Shown in pieces: positions 15,990 to 24,007 of a stretch of 51,183 nucleotides of DNA; within the stretch, counting starts at the first letter, position 1, and the number at the start of each line of letters is the position of its first letter. Both the position numbers and the translations under genes were made by a program. The notes beneath the pieces are model-generated. The model was not told where the DNA came from, made no database searches, and saw only the letters and a program-made list of their open reading frames with translations. Source of the DNA: Pirellulales bacterium (lineage in GTDB: Bacteria > Planctomycetota > Planctomycetia > Pirellulales > JAEUIK01); contig JAHBXR010000033.1 of assembly GCA_019636335.1 (NCBI GenBank), positions 1 to 51,183 on the forward strand, written 5' to 3'.

Positions 15990-18419
15990 GTGGAACCCCT
16001 TTCGATCACCTGCACGACCTGCAACACGCGGCTGCGCGTGCGCGACAAGGAGGCGCTGGGCAAGATCCTGGCCTGCCCCCGTTGCGGTGGCATGGTGCAG
16101 GTTCCGGCGAAGGAGGTACAGGCCGAGTCCGCCATCAGCAGCGACGCACCGACGGCCACCCAGCCCACCGGCGTGGCCAGCACGCCGAACGATGCGGGTC
16201 TCGAATTGTCCGGCGCCGCGGCACAACCAGGTCGGAGGCCGTGGATTCTCGGCGCGTGCGGTGTACTGCTCCTGACGATCGCGGCCGTGGCAGGTTGGGC
16301 GCTCTTGTCGTCGAACGAAACACCACCGTCGGTGGCCGTCGCCCCGATCGAGAAACCGGTCACGCCGATAGAAGTTGCCGAGCCCCCGGCCGATCGCACA
16401 CTGGTGGAAGTTGCACCGCCCGAGGCGAGCGAAGAGCCAGCGCCCGTTGCCGAAGAACCCCCGCCGGCGTCCGAACAGCCGAGCGACGCGCGCGGCGTCG
16501 ACGACGCGAATCACCAGCGACTGGCCGAGGCTTTGCAAAAGCATGCGGCCGAGCAGGGAGAGTATCCCGTCGGCGCGGCTGGCACACCGCAACTGCCAGC
16601 CACGGAGCGTTTGAGTTGGATCGCCACGCTCTTGCCCTACTACGGGCATGAGGATTGGCACGCGTCGCTCAATTTCCGGCGCTCGTGGAAGGACGAACAG
16701 AACCGGCCGATCACCACGCAAAAGCTCAGCGAAGTGACCAACCCCGCCCTGACTCCTCTGGAAGGAGATGCTCCGGAGGCGGAGTTCCCCGCGACGCATT
16801 ATGTCGGCGTGGCGGGTGTCGGAGCCGATGCGGGCGACCTGCCCATCGATCATCCCCGGGCTGGCGTGTTCGGTTTTCAGCGGCGCGTGCGCAGCACGGA
16901 CATTCCTGACGGTGCATCGAATACGATCGCCGTGCTGGGGGCGAGTGGCAACCTGGGACCTTGGAGCGCGGGTGGGGCCGCGACGGTGCGTCCACTCACA
17001 CAGGCTCCTTATGTGAATGGCCCCGACGGCTTTGGCAGCGGCACGCCCGATGGTCTCGCGGCAGGCATGGCCGATGGTTCCGTGCGATTCTTCTCGAAGG
17101 ATGTCGACCCTCGCGTGTTGGAGCAAATGGCTACCATTGCCGGCCACGAAGCGGCGCCGGTCGAAACGCCCCTGGCCGGTCCCGCGCGGGCGCCAGCGAA
17201 TCCGACGGCGGATGGTGCTCCGGCCGCAGTCGAAGCCTCGCCGTCTGTCCCCACCGCGGATACCCCCCTCGCCACAAGCGACGACGAGCCATGGCGCGCG
17301 GCCGTCGAGGCGCGTCTCGCCGATCCGCTGCTCGAGTTGGCCTTTACCGAAATCGCGCTGTCGGACTTCGTCGATTTCATCTCGCAGTTGAGCACGCTGG
17401 AAATCACGCTCGACCTCGATGCCCTGGCCGAGGCGGGAGTCACGCCCGATTTGAAGTTCTCGATTCACCTGGCCGAGACGACGGTCGGAGATGCACTGAA
17501 AGAGGGGCTCGCGGAACTGGGGCTGGCCTACACGGCCGACGCTGGCCGACTGGTTGTCTCCAGTCCGCGGCGCATCGGCGGGCAACTCCGACTGGTGCGG
17601 TACCGTGTCGGCGATCTCACGGGCAGCGCCCCGGCTTCGGTCGAGGCCTTTGCCGAACTGGTACGAACCCTGGTCGAACCGGCGACGTGGAGCGAGGCTG
17701 GCGGCGCAGGGACCCTCGAACTGGTCGGCGATGCGCTGCTCGTGCGGCAAAGCGATGCGACGCATTACGACCTGCTCGTCCTGTGCGAGAAGCTGCGCGT
17801 GGCACGTGGCGGACGTCCGGCGAGTGTCGGCGACCCCTCTCGTTTCGCACTGGCCAGCCGCAGCCAGCAGGCACAAGTCAAGCTCGACACGCCGCTGCGT
17901 ACGGTGAACTTTGGCGAGGGCACCCCCCTGACGAAGATCGTCGACTTTCTGCAGTCCCAGGCACGGGTGAATCTCACTATCGATTGGCAGGCCTTGGCGC
18001 CGGCCGGTATCTCGCGCGAGGTTACCGCCTCGTTGGTCGTCGCGAATGTGCCGCTGGGCGAAGCGCTCACCAGATTGCTCGAACCACTGGAGTTGGACTA
18101 CCTGGTGGTCGGACCGCGGACGTTTCAGATCACGTCGAAACAGCAGGCCGCCTCACGGCGCGAGCTGGAAATCTACCCCGTGCGCGATCTGCTGGACGGC
18201 TCGACCGATGAGGGGACGGTCGTGGCTCGCTTAACGTCGGGGTTGGCCGGAGTAGTGGTGGCCCGTTTCGATCGGCCCTCGGCGAGCGTTTTGTTGTTGG
18301 CTCCCCAGACGTTGCAGCGCGAGGTGGAAGCCCGCCTGACCGCCTGGCGTGCCGAGCAGTCGCCGGCCAAGCAGGATGCCGCGGCAGCCACGCCGGGCGA
18401 GGCCGCCAAGACACGGTAA
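15990..18419 (+). CDS. zinc-ribbon, DUF1559-like and STN-domain membrane protein
   Basis: An 809-residue modular protein. Residues 8-32 form a zinc ribbon (CTTC then CPRC). A membrane helix spans about 84-106 (PWILGACGVLLLTIAAVAGW). Residues about 175-385 resemble the globular part of DUF1559 proteins (YVGVAGVGADAG, then IPDGASNTIAVLGASG and AGMADGSVRFFS) without the prepilin N-terminus. Two repeats, about 445-525 and 632-715, look like STN/secretin N-terminal domains (FTEIALSDFVDFISQL and GEGTPLTKIVDFLQSQ). It follows the pseudokinase gene by 33 bases and is likely made with it. The role is unknown; a sensor or envelope scaffold is possible but not shown. Confidence 0.72.
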   Translation: MEPLSITCTTCNTRLRVRDKEALGKILACPRCGGMVQVPAKEVQAESAISSDAPTATQPTGVASTPNDAGLELSGAAAQPGRRPWILGACGVLLLTIAAVAGWALLSSNETPPSVAVAPIEKPVTPIEVAEPPADRTLVEVAPPEASEEPAPVAEEPPPASEQPSDARGVDDANHQRLAEALQKHAAEQGEYPVGAAGTPQLPATERLSWIATLLPYYGHEDWHASLNFRRSWKDEQNRPITTQKLSEVTNPALTPLEGDAPEAEFPATHYVGVAGVGADAGDLPIDHPRAGVFGFQRRVRSTDIPDGASNTIAVLGASGNLGPWSAGGAATVRPLTQAPYVNGPDGFGSGTPDGLAAGMADGSVRFFSKDVDPRVLEQMATIAGHEAAPVETPLAGPARAPANPTADGAPAAVEASPSVPTADTPLATSDDEPWRAAVEARLADPLLELAFTEIALSDFVDFISQLSTLEITLDLDALAEAGVTPDLKFSIHLAETTVGDALKEGLAELGLAYTADAGRLVVSSPRRIGGQLRLVRYRVGDLTGSAPASVEAFAELVRTLVEPATWSEAGGAGTLELVGDALLVRQSDATHYDLLVLCEKLRVARGGRPASVGDPSRFALASRSQQAQVKLDTPLRTVNFGEGTPLTKIVDFLQSQARVNLTIDWQALAPAGISREVTASLVVANVPLGEALTRLLEPLELDYLVVGPRTFQITSKQQAASRRELEIYPVRDLLDGSTDEGTVVARLTSGLAGVVVARFDRPSASVLLLAPQTLQREVEARLTAWRAEQSPAKQDAAAATPGEAAKTR

Positions 18420-18443
18420 CCTGGCGGAGAAATCACCGCGCTC

Positions 18444-18472
18444 TTGTCACGCAGTGCAACCGAAGACACAAT
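18444..18472 (+). promoter_or_regulatory. candidate promoter of the aroF leader transcript
   Basis: TTGTCA at 18444-18449 and CACAAT at 18467-18472, 17 bases apart (each 4 of 6 or better). A start about 7 bases on falls at or next to the leader peptide ATG (18479), which lacks a ribosome site, so the leader could be translated from a leaderless transcript. Confidence 0.35.
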
Positions 18473-18478
18473 GTCGCT

Positions 18479-18559
18479 ATGAGCTCGCACGTCACCTATC
18501 GGCCCAGCTTTATCTTTAGCTTTACCCGCTACACCAGCGGGGCCGGAGGAGGCGTGTAA
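18479..18559 (+). CDS. aromatic leader peptide of the DAHP synthase attenuator
   Basis: A 26-codon reading frame, ATG to TAA. Its middle reads TYRPSFIFSFTRYTSG: three Phe (codons 11, 13, 15) and two Tyr (codons 7, 18) within 12 residues, five aromatics of 26. The first DAHP enzyme of aromatic synthesis lies downstream after a terminator, so this fits a ribosome-stalling leader like those of pheA or trp operons. The stop codon lies beyond the 5' arm of the antiterminator: a ribosome that finishes the peptide covers that arm, while one stalled at the Phe codons leaves it free. No clear Shine-Dalgarno precedes the ATG. Confidence 0.7.
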   Translation: MSSHVTYRPSFIFSFTRYTSGAGGGV

Positions 18560-18593
18560 CGTTTATCTCCTCGTTGCGAAGTGCATCGGCCCC
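18539..18593 (+). promoter_or_regulatory. antiterminator structure of the aroF attenuator
   Basis: GGGGCCG at 18539-18545 is the exact reverse complement of CGGCCCC at 18587-18593, and GAGGAG at 18546-18551 of CTCCTC at 18567-18572. Together they form a 13-bp two-part stem. It uses bases 18590-18593, the 5' foot of the terminator, so the two structures exclude each other. Confidence 0.68.
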
Positions 18594-18621
18594 GCGATCG
18601 ACTCGATCGGCGGGGTTTTTT
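18590..18621 (+). terminator. rho-independent terminator in the aroF leader
   Basis: CCCCGC at 18590-18595 pairs with GCGGGG at 18610-18615, and GATCG at 18596-18600 with CGATC at 18604-18608, with one bulged G and a three-base loop. Six T follow at 18616-18621. It stands 145 bases before the aroF start codon and 170 after the upstream gene, the place expected for an attenuator. Confidence 0.85.
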
Positions 18622-18766
18622 GTTGGTTTTTGGGAACCGTTTGCGGTCAACGTTCCGGGGGCGATCACCGCTCGTAGAACGGCTGGCTGAAAACATTACA
18701 ACTGGTCGCACGCGCTGCTCGTCCTGTCGGCGAGAGTTGCCTGCGACCCTGGCTAAGGAGCTGGTC

Positions 18767-19780
18767 GTGATCGTCGTCATGCGAAAAGAGGCCTCGCAGG
18801 CCGAAGTGGAACACATGGTCGAACGCGTGCAGCAGTTAGGCCTCAAGCCGCACGTGATCGTGGGGGTCGAGCGGACCGTGATCGCCGCCGTCGGCAGCGA
18901 AAGCAAGGAGCTGAAAGAGTCGCTCGAATCGGGGCCCGGCGTGGCCGAGGTGCTGCCGATCCTCGCTTCCTACAAAGTCGCCAGTCGCGAGTTGAAGTCG
19001 GAGCGCACCGTGGTGACCGCCGGCAGCTTGTCGTGCGGCGGCCAGCAGATCGGCGTGATCGCCGGGCCCTGCTCGGTCGAAAGCGAACAGCAAATCCTCG
19101 ACACGGCGCGGGCCGTCAAGGCCGCCGGCGCGACGGCGCTGCGCGGCGGAGCGTTCAAGCCGCGCACGAGCCCTTACAGCTTCCAGGGCATGAAGGAAGA
19201 AGGGCTCAAGCTGCTGGCCAAGGCGCGCGAAGAGACCGGGCTGGCCGTGGTGACCGAGGTGCTCGCCACCGAGGACGTGCCGCTCGTGGCCGCTTATGCC
19301 GACGTGCTGCAGATCGGCGCGCGCAACATGCAGAACTACCGCCTGCTCGAGGCCGTCGGGCGCGAGAAGCAGGCCGTGCTGCTCAAACGCGGTCCCAGCG
19401 CCACCATGGAAGAGATGCTGCTGGCGGCCGAGTACATTCTCGACGCCGGCAACCCGAACGTGATCCTCTGCGAGCGCGGCATCCGCACGTTCGAGGCGCA
19501 TACGCGCTTCACGCTGCCGCTGGCCTCGGTGCCCTATCTGCACGCCAAGACGCACCTGCCGGTGGTGGTCGACCCGAGCCACGGCACGGGGCACACGTAT
19601 CTCGTGCCGCAGATGGCCGCCGCGAGCGTGGCCGCCGGCGCCGATGGACTGATCCTGGAAGTGCATCCCGACCCGGAACGCGCCGCCAGCGACGGTTACC
19701 AGTCGCTCAACTTCGCGGGTTTTCGGCAGACGATGGAGCTTTGCCGCCGCGTGGCGACGGCGCTGGAGCGTGCGGTGTAG
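18767..19780 (+). CDS. aroF: 3-deoxy-7-phosphoheptulonate (DAHP) synthase
   Basis: First enzyme of the shikimate pathway, joining phosphoenolpyruvate and erythrose 4-phosphate. The start is the GTG at 18767: AAGGAG at 18755-18760 stands 6 bases before it and the protein then begins (M)IVVMRKEASQAEVEHMVERV, the usual N-terminus of this class; longer frames run into the leader region. It has 337 residues, the normal length. Residues 1-about 70 form the ferredoxin-like regulatory domain; the barrel has GVIAGPCSVES, ALRGGAFKPRTSPYSFQG, LQIGARNMQN, LLKRGPSAT, ILCERGIRTFE and VVDPSHGTGH. Regulation is probably double: the N-terminal domain for allosteric feedback and the attenuator upstream for Phe/Tyr supply. 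Confidence 0.95.
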   Translation: MIVVMRKEASQAEVEHMVERVQQLGLKPHVIVGVERTVIAAVGSESKELKESLESGPGVAEVLPILASYKVASRELKSERTVVTAGSLSCGGQQIGVIAGPCSVESEQQILDTARAVKAAGATALRGGAFKPRTSPYSFQGMKEEGLKLLAKAREETGLAVVTEVLATEDVPLVAAYADVLQIGARNMQNYRLLEAVGREKQAVLLKRGPSATMEEMLLAAEYILDAGNPNVILCERGIRTFEAHTRFTLPLASVPYLHAKTHLPVVVDPSHGTGHTYLVPQMAAASVAAGADGLILEVHPDPERAASDGYQSLNFAGFRQTMELCRRVATALERAV

Positions 19781-19844
19781 CTTAATTACGCGCCCGCGTT
19801 ATTAGCCGGACGCGCAGCGCGGTATGATAATTAGGGAGGTACTT

Positions 19845-20087
19845 ATGGCCGCTGAAATCACTCGCGAAATGCGTGAAGCCGTCGAAGCAAGTCGTGGCGG
19901 GCCGATCGATGTCGTCGATTCCCAAACGCAAAAGCAGTTCGTGTTGCTACCAGCCGAGGCGTATGCAAAACTGCGCGCCGCGATGGACGAAGGTACTCGT
20001 TTCGCATTGAGGGAGATGGGGCGCAGGGCAGGTTGGGACGATCCGTCGATGGATGTCTATGATCAGCTCGACCCACGTCAATCATGA
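19845..20087 (+). CDS. antitoxin-like protein of a type II TA pair
   Basis: An 80-residue protein, charged and helical (MAAEITREMREAVEASRGGP, then QKQFVLLPAEAYAKLRAAMDE). The middle resembles Phd/AbrB-like antitoxin N-terminal regions that mention a residue pattern 'xxVLLPxExYxxL', but I cannot name the family firmly. The start at 19845 has AGGGAGGT at 19833-19840, 4 bases before the ATG; an upstream in-frame ATG lacks a site. Its stop overlaps the next gene's ATG (ATGA), as in many toxin-antitoxin operons. The role rests mainly on that neighbour. Confidence 0.7.
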   Translation: MAAEITREMREAVEASRGGPIDVVDSQTQKQFVLLPAEAYAKLRAAMDEGTRFALREMGRRAGWDDPSMDVYDQLDPRQS

Positions 20088-20440
20088 AACTGACACGGGG
20101 TGACGTTGTACTCGTCGACTATCCATATACGGATCGTACGGGCAGCAAAGTTCGCCCTACTGCTGTTGTCTCGGCGGACGAACTGAATCAAACCGACGAT
20201 GTCGTACTGGCGGCCATCACGAGTGTGGTACGACCGAAGTTGGATGCGTGGCAATTGCAGATCAATCCAGCTAGGCCCGATTCGCGCGGCACTGGCCTGC
20301 TTGCAACCTCGGTAATCGATTGCGGGAATGTGCTCACTGTCGACCAAGGCTTTGTATTGAAGAAGCTCGGACGACTTCCCCGTAGCATCATGACACAAGT
20401 CGATAATTGCCTTGCCAAAGCGCTTGGAGTTAAGCCGTAG
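20084..20440 (+). CDS. MazF/PemK-like toxin
   Basis: A 118-residue protein with the MazF/PemK core: MKLTRGDVVLVDYPYTDRTG followed by SKVRPTAVVSADELN, the RGDVVLV...G.KxRPAvVvs pattern of this fold, then AITSVVRP and the closing LLATSVIDCGNVLTVD. Known members are ribosome-independent mRNA or tRNA endonucleases; the Arg in the KVRP motif and a Ser/Thr in the following strand form the active site, and both appear kept. It overlaps the antitoxin by four bases. Confidence 0.85.
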   Translation: MKLTRGDVVLVDYPYTDRTGSKVRPTAVVSADELNQTDDVVLAAITSVVRPKLDAWQLQINPARPDSRGTGLLATSVIDCGNVLTVDQGFVLKKLGRLPRSIMTQVDNCLAKALGVKP

Positions 20441-20457
20441 TGCTTCGCGATGCCCAC

Positions 20458-21036
20458 TCAAGCCGCTTTGCGATTCGCCTGGGGACGTTCGAGCGACCAG
20501 ATGCCGCGTTCGGCCTGGCGGGCCTCGTCGGCCGCTTTGCGAAAGCGCGTCTTCATCGACGATGAATAATTGAACTGCAGCAGCGGGCGGCCGAGCCCGG
20601 CGCGCAACAGCTCTTCGTTCAGCAGGCGATCGCCTACCCAGGCATAGGCCAAGTAGCGCCCGTACGCATCGACGCGCTCGCGGTCGAATTCGAGTCGCAC
20701 GGTTCCGCCAGAGAGAAACTGGCGCGTGAACTCGCTCGCCTCAGCGCCCCAGGGTTCGGGGGGCGTGTCGGGTTTGACCGTCTCGGGCGTATCGACTCCG
20801 AGCAGTCGCACGCGCGAGCCATCCTCTAATAAGAGTGTGTCGCCATCGACGACACGGCGGATCTTATGTTCGCCAGCGGCGAGCGATTCCGTGACCGGCG
20901 CCGGCGCGTCGACCTGGTGGTCGGTGTTGCTGTCGCTACAGGCGCGCGCGGCGAGCAGGATGGCGACCAGCACCGCCACACCGAGCGAGGCTTTCCGCGG
21001 ACGGCGGCGCGGCTCGAATCGCGGCCCGTGGTTCAT
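20458..21036 (-). CDS. membrane-anchored thermonuclease (SNase) family protein
   Basis: A 192-residue protein. A basic N-terminus followed by a hydrophobic helix (ASLGVAVLVAILLAARAC) suggests membrane anchoring or export; the cysteine at its end is not in a clear lipobox. Residues about 55-175 are a staphylococcal-nuclease domain: RVVDGDTLLLEDGSRVRLLG with the metal-binding Asp, VDTPE, a Glu-containing WGAEASEF helix, and DRERVDAYGRYLAYAW with the second catalytic Arg. Such enzymes cut DNA and RNA in a calcium-dependent way. It converges on the toxin gene, and the next gene upstream on the same strand starts 49 bases before it reading away from the terminus, so both could be co-transcribed. 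Confidence 0.87.
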   Translation of the reverse strand: MNHGPRFEPRRRPRKASLGVAVLVAILLAARACSDSNTDHQVDAPAPVTESLAAGEHKIRRVVDGDTLLLEDGSRVRLLGVDTPETVKPDTPPEPWGAEASEFTRQFLSGGTVRLEFDRERVDAYGRYLAYAWVGDRLLNEELLRAGLGRPLLQFNYSSSMKTRFRKAADEARQAERGIWSLERPQANRKAA

Positions 21037-21085
21037 AGAGCGCCTTCGCGATTCCTGCGCGGAATCGCCTGGAGGGCAGCAGCGA

Positions 21086-21391
21086 TCAGTTCGTGCTGAA
21101 TTGCAGGTGCTTCGTCACGTCGCGCCCCAACGGGTTCTTCATGAAGCGGCGACGGCACTCGGGGCAGAGGTCGAAGTGCAACTTCTGGTAGGCGGGCGTC
21201 ACGTTCTCGAGGTCGCGGTCATCGAGACGCTCGAGCACTTCGTTGATTTCCTGCAAGTGATCGCGGTCGTCTTCCAAGTCCGATTCATCGGTCGGTTCGA
21301 CGACGGGAAAGACCTCGAGCTTCACGACGTACCGGACATCCTCTTCCGGGTCGATCTTCCGTTGGCAGAAATCGCACGAGTAATGCAGCAT
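21086..21391 (-). CDS. zinc-ribbon hypothetical protein
   Basis: A 101-residue protein with two CxxC knuckles: CDFC near residue 6 and CPEC near residue 80, a likely zinc ribbon with a long acidic insert (PTDESDLEDDRDHLQEINEV). The start at 21391 gives MLHYSCDFCQRKI; a longer frame upstream carries no conserved sequence. No function can be named. It stands just upstream of the SNase gene on the same strand, 49 bases apart, so they may share a transcript. Confidence 0.72.
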   Translation of the reverse strand: MLHYSCDFCQRKIDPEEDVRYVVKLEVFPVVEPTDESDLEDDRDHLQEINEVLERLDDRDLENVTPAYQKLHFDLCPECRRRFMKNPLGRDVTKHLQFSTN

Positions 21392-22104
21392 GGACCCGCT
21401 CCCTGCGGCTAGATGAACAAACGGTCTGCGAATCAAGGGCGTCGCCTTCCAAGCCACGCCGACCAATTCATCCTAATGACGCACGCAAAACCGCGACAAG
21501 CCGTGTTTCGCGCTTTTTGCCAGCATATTTTTCTCATGCAGCGCGCTGCTGGCATGGTGCTTGACAGGCGCGCGTCGAGCTGTTCTTCGCTTGGAATCCG
21601 ACGTGCGCGGCTCGATCGTTCTCTTCCGCGGAGACGACGCCAGCACGGGGAACGGGCATTCCCGGCCATGACAGCAGGTGATGGAATGCGTGCCGTACCA
21701 AAATCCGCTCGGAGCTCGACACGAATTGGCTCGCGCGATGCACCGCTATGCTCCAGGCTCAGACGCCGACCGACGGGCACTTTTCCCGAAGGAACGGGCA
21801 AGACTCGTGTGGCAGGAGAGTAGATCTGGCGAAATGAATCGGGCTGGGATAGATTGGAGGGCAGAGTCGGAAGTCTCTCCGGGGACGCCGCCGCCCAGAG
21901 CATGCGAGCGACGGTCTGCCGCGCGAACTCCGTGCGCAGCCATGTTGTCTATGCACCGCGAACGCACAGCGCTGGTGCCAACCAGGCACGCGCCGCGACG
22001 CGCCAGGGCGCAGGGGATAGAGCAACCGGACACGTCCTGGCCTGCTACCAGGCCGCGTCCCGCTGCTCTCGCGACTCCCCTGTTACTCCCCGGAGAGAGA
22101 GTTT
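21392..22104. other. intergenic region without a recognisable gene
   Basis: About 710 bases. Overlapping short frames exist on both strands (the longest at 21433-21903 minus) but are Arg/Ser/Pro-rich, lack ribosome sites and look like chance frames in high-GC DNA. A TTGACA hexamer near 21569 has no matching -10. I see no hairpin or repeat. Confidence 0.45.
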
Positions 22105-22743
22105 ATGACTGCCGTGGCTCCCGCGCTTGATCCCCTCGGGGCAAGTGTGTTGGTGTTGAATCGCCTTTACGTGGCGGTTCACGTGATCAATGTGCGCCGC
22201 GCGTTCTCTTTGTTGTTCCGCGAGCTCGCGGAAGTCATCCATCTGGAAGATGGCCAATACGCCAACTACGACTTCGAGTCGTGGCGTGAAATCAGCGAAT
22301 TGCGGGCCGAGTTCAAAGAGCCCGATCAAGACTGGGTCCGCTCGGTCAACTTCGAGATCCAGGTGCCGCGCGTCATCCGGCTGCTGTCGTACGAACGGCT
22401 GCCGAAGCAGGTGATCCGCTTCAATCGGCGCAATATCTTTGCCCGCGATGGAAACCGCTGTCAGTACTGCGGGCGTCGCTTTCCGATGAGCGAGTTGAGC
22501 CTCGATCACGTGATGCCGCGCAGCCGGGGGGGGGACACGAGTTGGGAGAACATCGTCTGCAGTTGCGTGAAGTGCAACGTCCGCAAAGGGGGACGCACGC
22601 CGCACGAAGCGAACATGAAGCTCGTGCGGCCCCCCGTCAAACCGAAACGCAGCCCGTTGCTCACGCTCAAGCTGGGCAATCCGAAGTACGAGAGCTGGAA
22701 ATCGTTCCTCGACAACGCCTACTGGTCGGTCGATTTGAAGTAG
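22105..22743 (+). CDS. HNH endonuclease family protein
   Basis: A 212-residue protein. The C-terminal part has the full zinc-stabilised HNH module: CQYCGRRF (first CxxC), SLDHVMPRSRGGDTSWENIV (the D-H catalytic pair and the Asn), and CVKCNVRKGGRTP (second CxxC). The N-terminal half (ASVLVLNRLYVAVHVINVRR, then HLEDGQYANYDFESWREISE) matches a common bacterial group of small HNH proteins of unknown role. GGAGAGAG stands just before the ATG. It is not near a phage or restriction gene, so it is likely a housekeeping member of this group. Confidence 0.92.
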   Translation: MTAVAPALDPLGASVLVLNRLYVAVHVINVRRAFSLLFRELAEVIHLEDGQYANYDFESWREISELRAEFKEPDQDWVRSVNFEIQVPRVIRLLSYERLPKQVIRFNRRNIFARDGNRCQYCGRRFPMSELSLDHVMPRSRGGDTSWENIVCSCVKCNVRKGGRTPHEANMKLVRPPVKPKRSPLLTLKLGNPKYESWKSFLDNAYWSVDLK

Positions 22744-22797
22744 GCGCCGGAAGCAAGAGCGAGACGGTCCAAGCCGGGGGGCGCGAGCAACGTCTAT

Positions 22798-22841
22798 AAA
22801 AAAACGACCGTTGCGGAAGGATCAAGATCCGCAACGGTCGT
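22798..22841 (-). terminator. rho-independent terminator of fdxA
   Basis: On the minus strand the perfect 14-bp stem ACGACCGTTGCGGA (22841-22828) pairs with its complement (22817-22804) around a 10-base loop, followed by T7 at 22804-22798. It lies 78 bases after the fdxA stop and could also serve the HNH gene in the other direction. Confidence 0.9.
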
Positions 22842-22918
22842 CGGCTGGTGTTGCGTGCTGGGAGCGTCGCCGCACTTGCTCGACAAGCACGCGCGAAACC
22901 GCCTGGCTGGCTGACGGG

Positions 22919-23200
<282 letters not shown>

Positions 23201-23298
23201 GGAAGCGATTCTCCTTCTTAGCAGGCCGACTTGGCTCTCGTCACGAAGTACTTGCCACAAAAGCACTTTAGTGATGCCATCGGGCCGCGGCGCTGAGA

Positions 23299-23327
23299 AT
23301 ATTAGGACGACCGCCAAAGAGTGTCAA
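23299..23327 (-). promoter_or_regulatory. sigma70 promoter of fdxA
   Basis: Minus strand: TTGACA at 23327-23322, a 17-base spacer, TAATAT at 23304-23299. Transcription would start near 23292, giving a leader of about 90 bases before the ATG at 23200. Confidence 0.7.
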
Positions 23328-23456
23328 GGTGCGCTTTCTGCGTGATCTGACGATGTTGAAAAATATTTGGCTTGCTGATTTTCAGTCTCAATAGCACCGA
23401 CTCAAAATCACCTCGCAAGTCTCAATTCTCGCCACTTTTTCATCGCCGCTGGGCGT

Positions 23457-23753
23457 TTACTCGTCCCCCACGGGTGTTGCGCCGGGGGGAGGAGTGCCGC
23501 CGCCGGCCTTGATGTACCGCGAACGCCGCTGGGCGTACTCCGCGGCGCTTGGTTCTTCTTGCTCGGTCGTGCCGCCTGCAACGGCTGCCTCGAACGCACG
23601 CCGCAGAAAAGGTCGACACCAGCCACAGCCGGTGCCGGCGCCAAAACACTCGCTCATCTGGCCCACGCGGCGCGGCTTCTCGACGCGCAGGAAATTCAGC
23701 ACCTTGCGCTTTGTCACGTGAAAGCACAGGCACATTTCGTCGTCGAGATCCAT
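23457..23753 (-). CDS. Bfd-like [2Fe-2S] protein
   Basis: A 98-residue protein. Residues about 8-55 form a bacterioferritin-associated ferredoxin (Bfd) type domain: C-x-C (MCLCFHVTKR), a helix with KPRRVGQMSECFGAG, and TGCGWCRPFLR supplying the C-x2-C pair. Such domains hold one [2Fe-2S] cluster and pass electrons or iron to partners. The acidic/proline tail (residues 70-98) is unstructured. The start at 23753 was chosen because the frame upstream is made of the dispersed genomic repeat described at 23791. It is the next gene upstream of fdxA on the same strand, separated by the fdxA promoter. Confidence 0.83.
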   Translation of the reverse strand: MDLDDEMCLCFHVTKRKVLNFLRVEKPRRVGQMSECFGAGTGCGWCRPFLRRAFEAAVAGGTTEQEEPSAAEYAQRRSRYIKAGGGTPPPGATPVGDE

Positions 23754-23790
23754 CGTGATAACCCCAGTGGGCACCGTATAACGAGCCTCG

Positions 23791-24000
23791 CTGACGCTTC
23801 GGGTTACGAAGTTCACAACCCGAAGCGTCAGCTTTGAAGTTGCGCTTTTCGAGGTTCCTTGGCCCCTCTCCTCGGCCAATCGGCCGATCACAACCCGAAG
23901 CGTCAGCGAGGGGATTCTTGGAAAGAACGTCGAGTACAGTGCTGCCTTGCTCACGCTTCGGGTTACGATTCCCGAAATGCGCAACTTCCAGAAGCGTCAG
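23791..24000. repeat. dispersed CTGACGCTTCGGGTT repeat cluster
   Basis: A 15-bp inverted pair CTGACGCTTCGGGTT (23791-23805) and its complement (23817-23831), then further copies at 23891-23906 (complement strand), 23951-23965 (CTCACG variant) and a decayed piece at 23990-24000. A flanking block 'tttgaagttgcgcttttcg' near 23832 recurs next to the copies at 29251-29312, and another copy is at 42086-42100. No coding function; the arrangement allows hairpins. Confidence 0.75.
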
Positions 24001-24007
24001 CCAGCAA

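Noticed and set aside
15660..17876. 738-codon frame on the minus strand across two genes
   Set aside because: Arg/Gly-rich, no ribosome site, antisense to two genes with recognisable domains.
15990..18419. The zinc-ribbon/STN protein as a true DUF1559 prepilin or as a secretin
   Set aside because: It lacks the N-terminal prepilin helix with a G/A cleavage site and lacks the secretin channel domain; only parts resemble each family.
21433..21903. 156-codon minus-strand frame in the 21.4-22.1 kb gap
   Set aside because: No ribosome site, no motif, biased composition; overlaps other equal-quality frames on the other strand.
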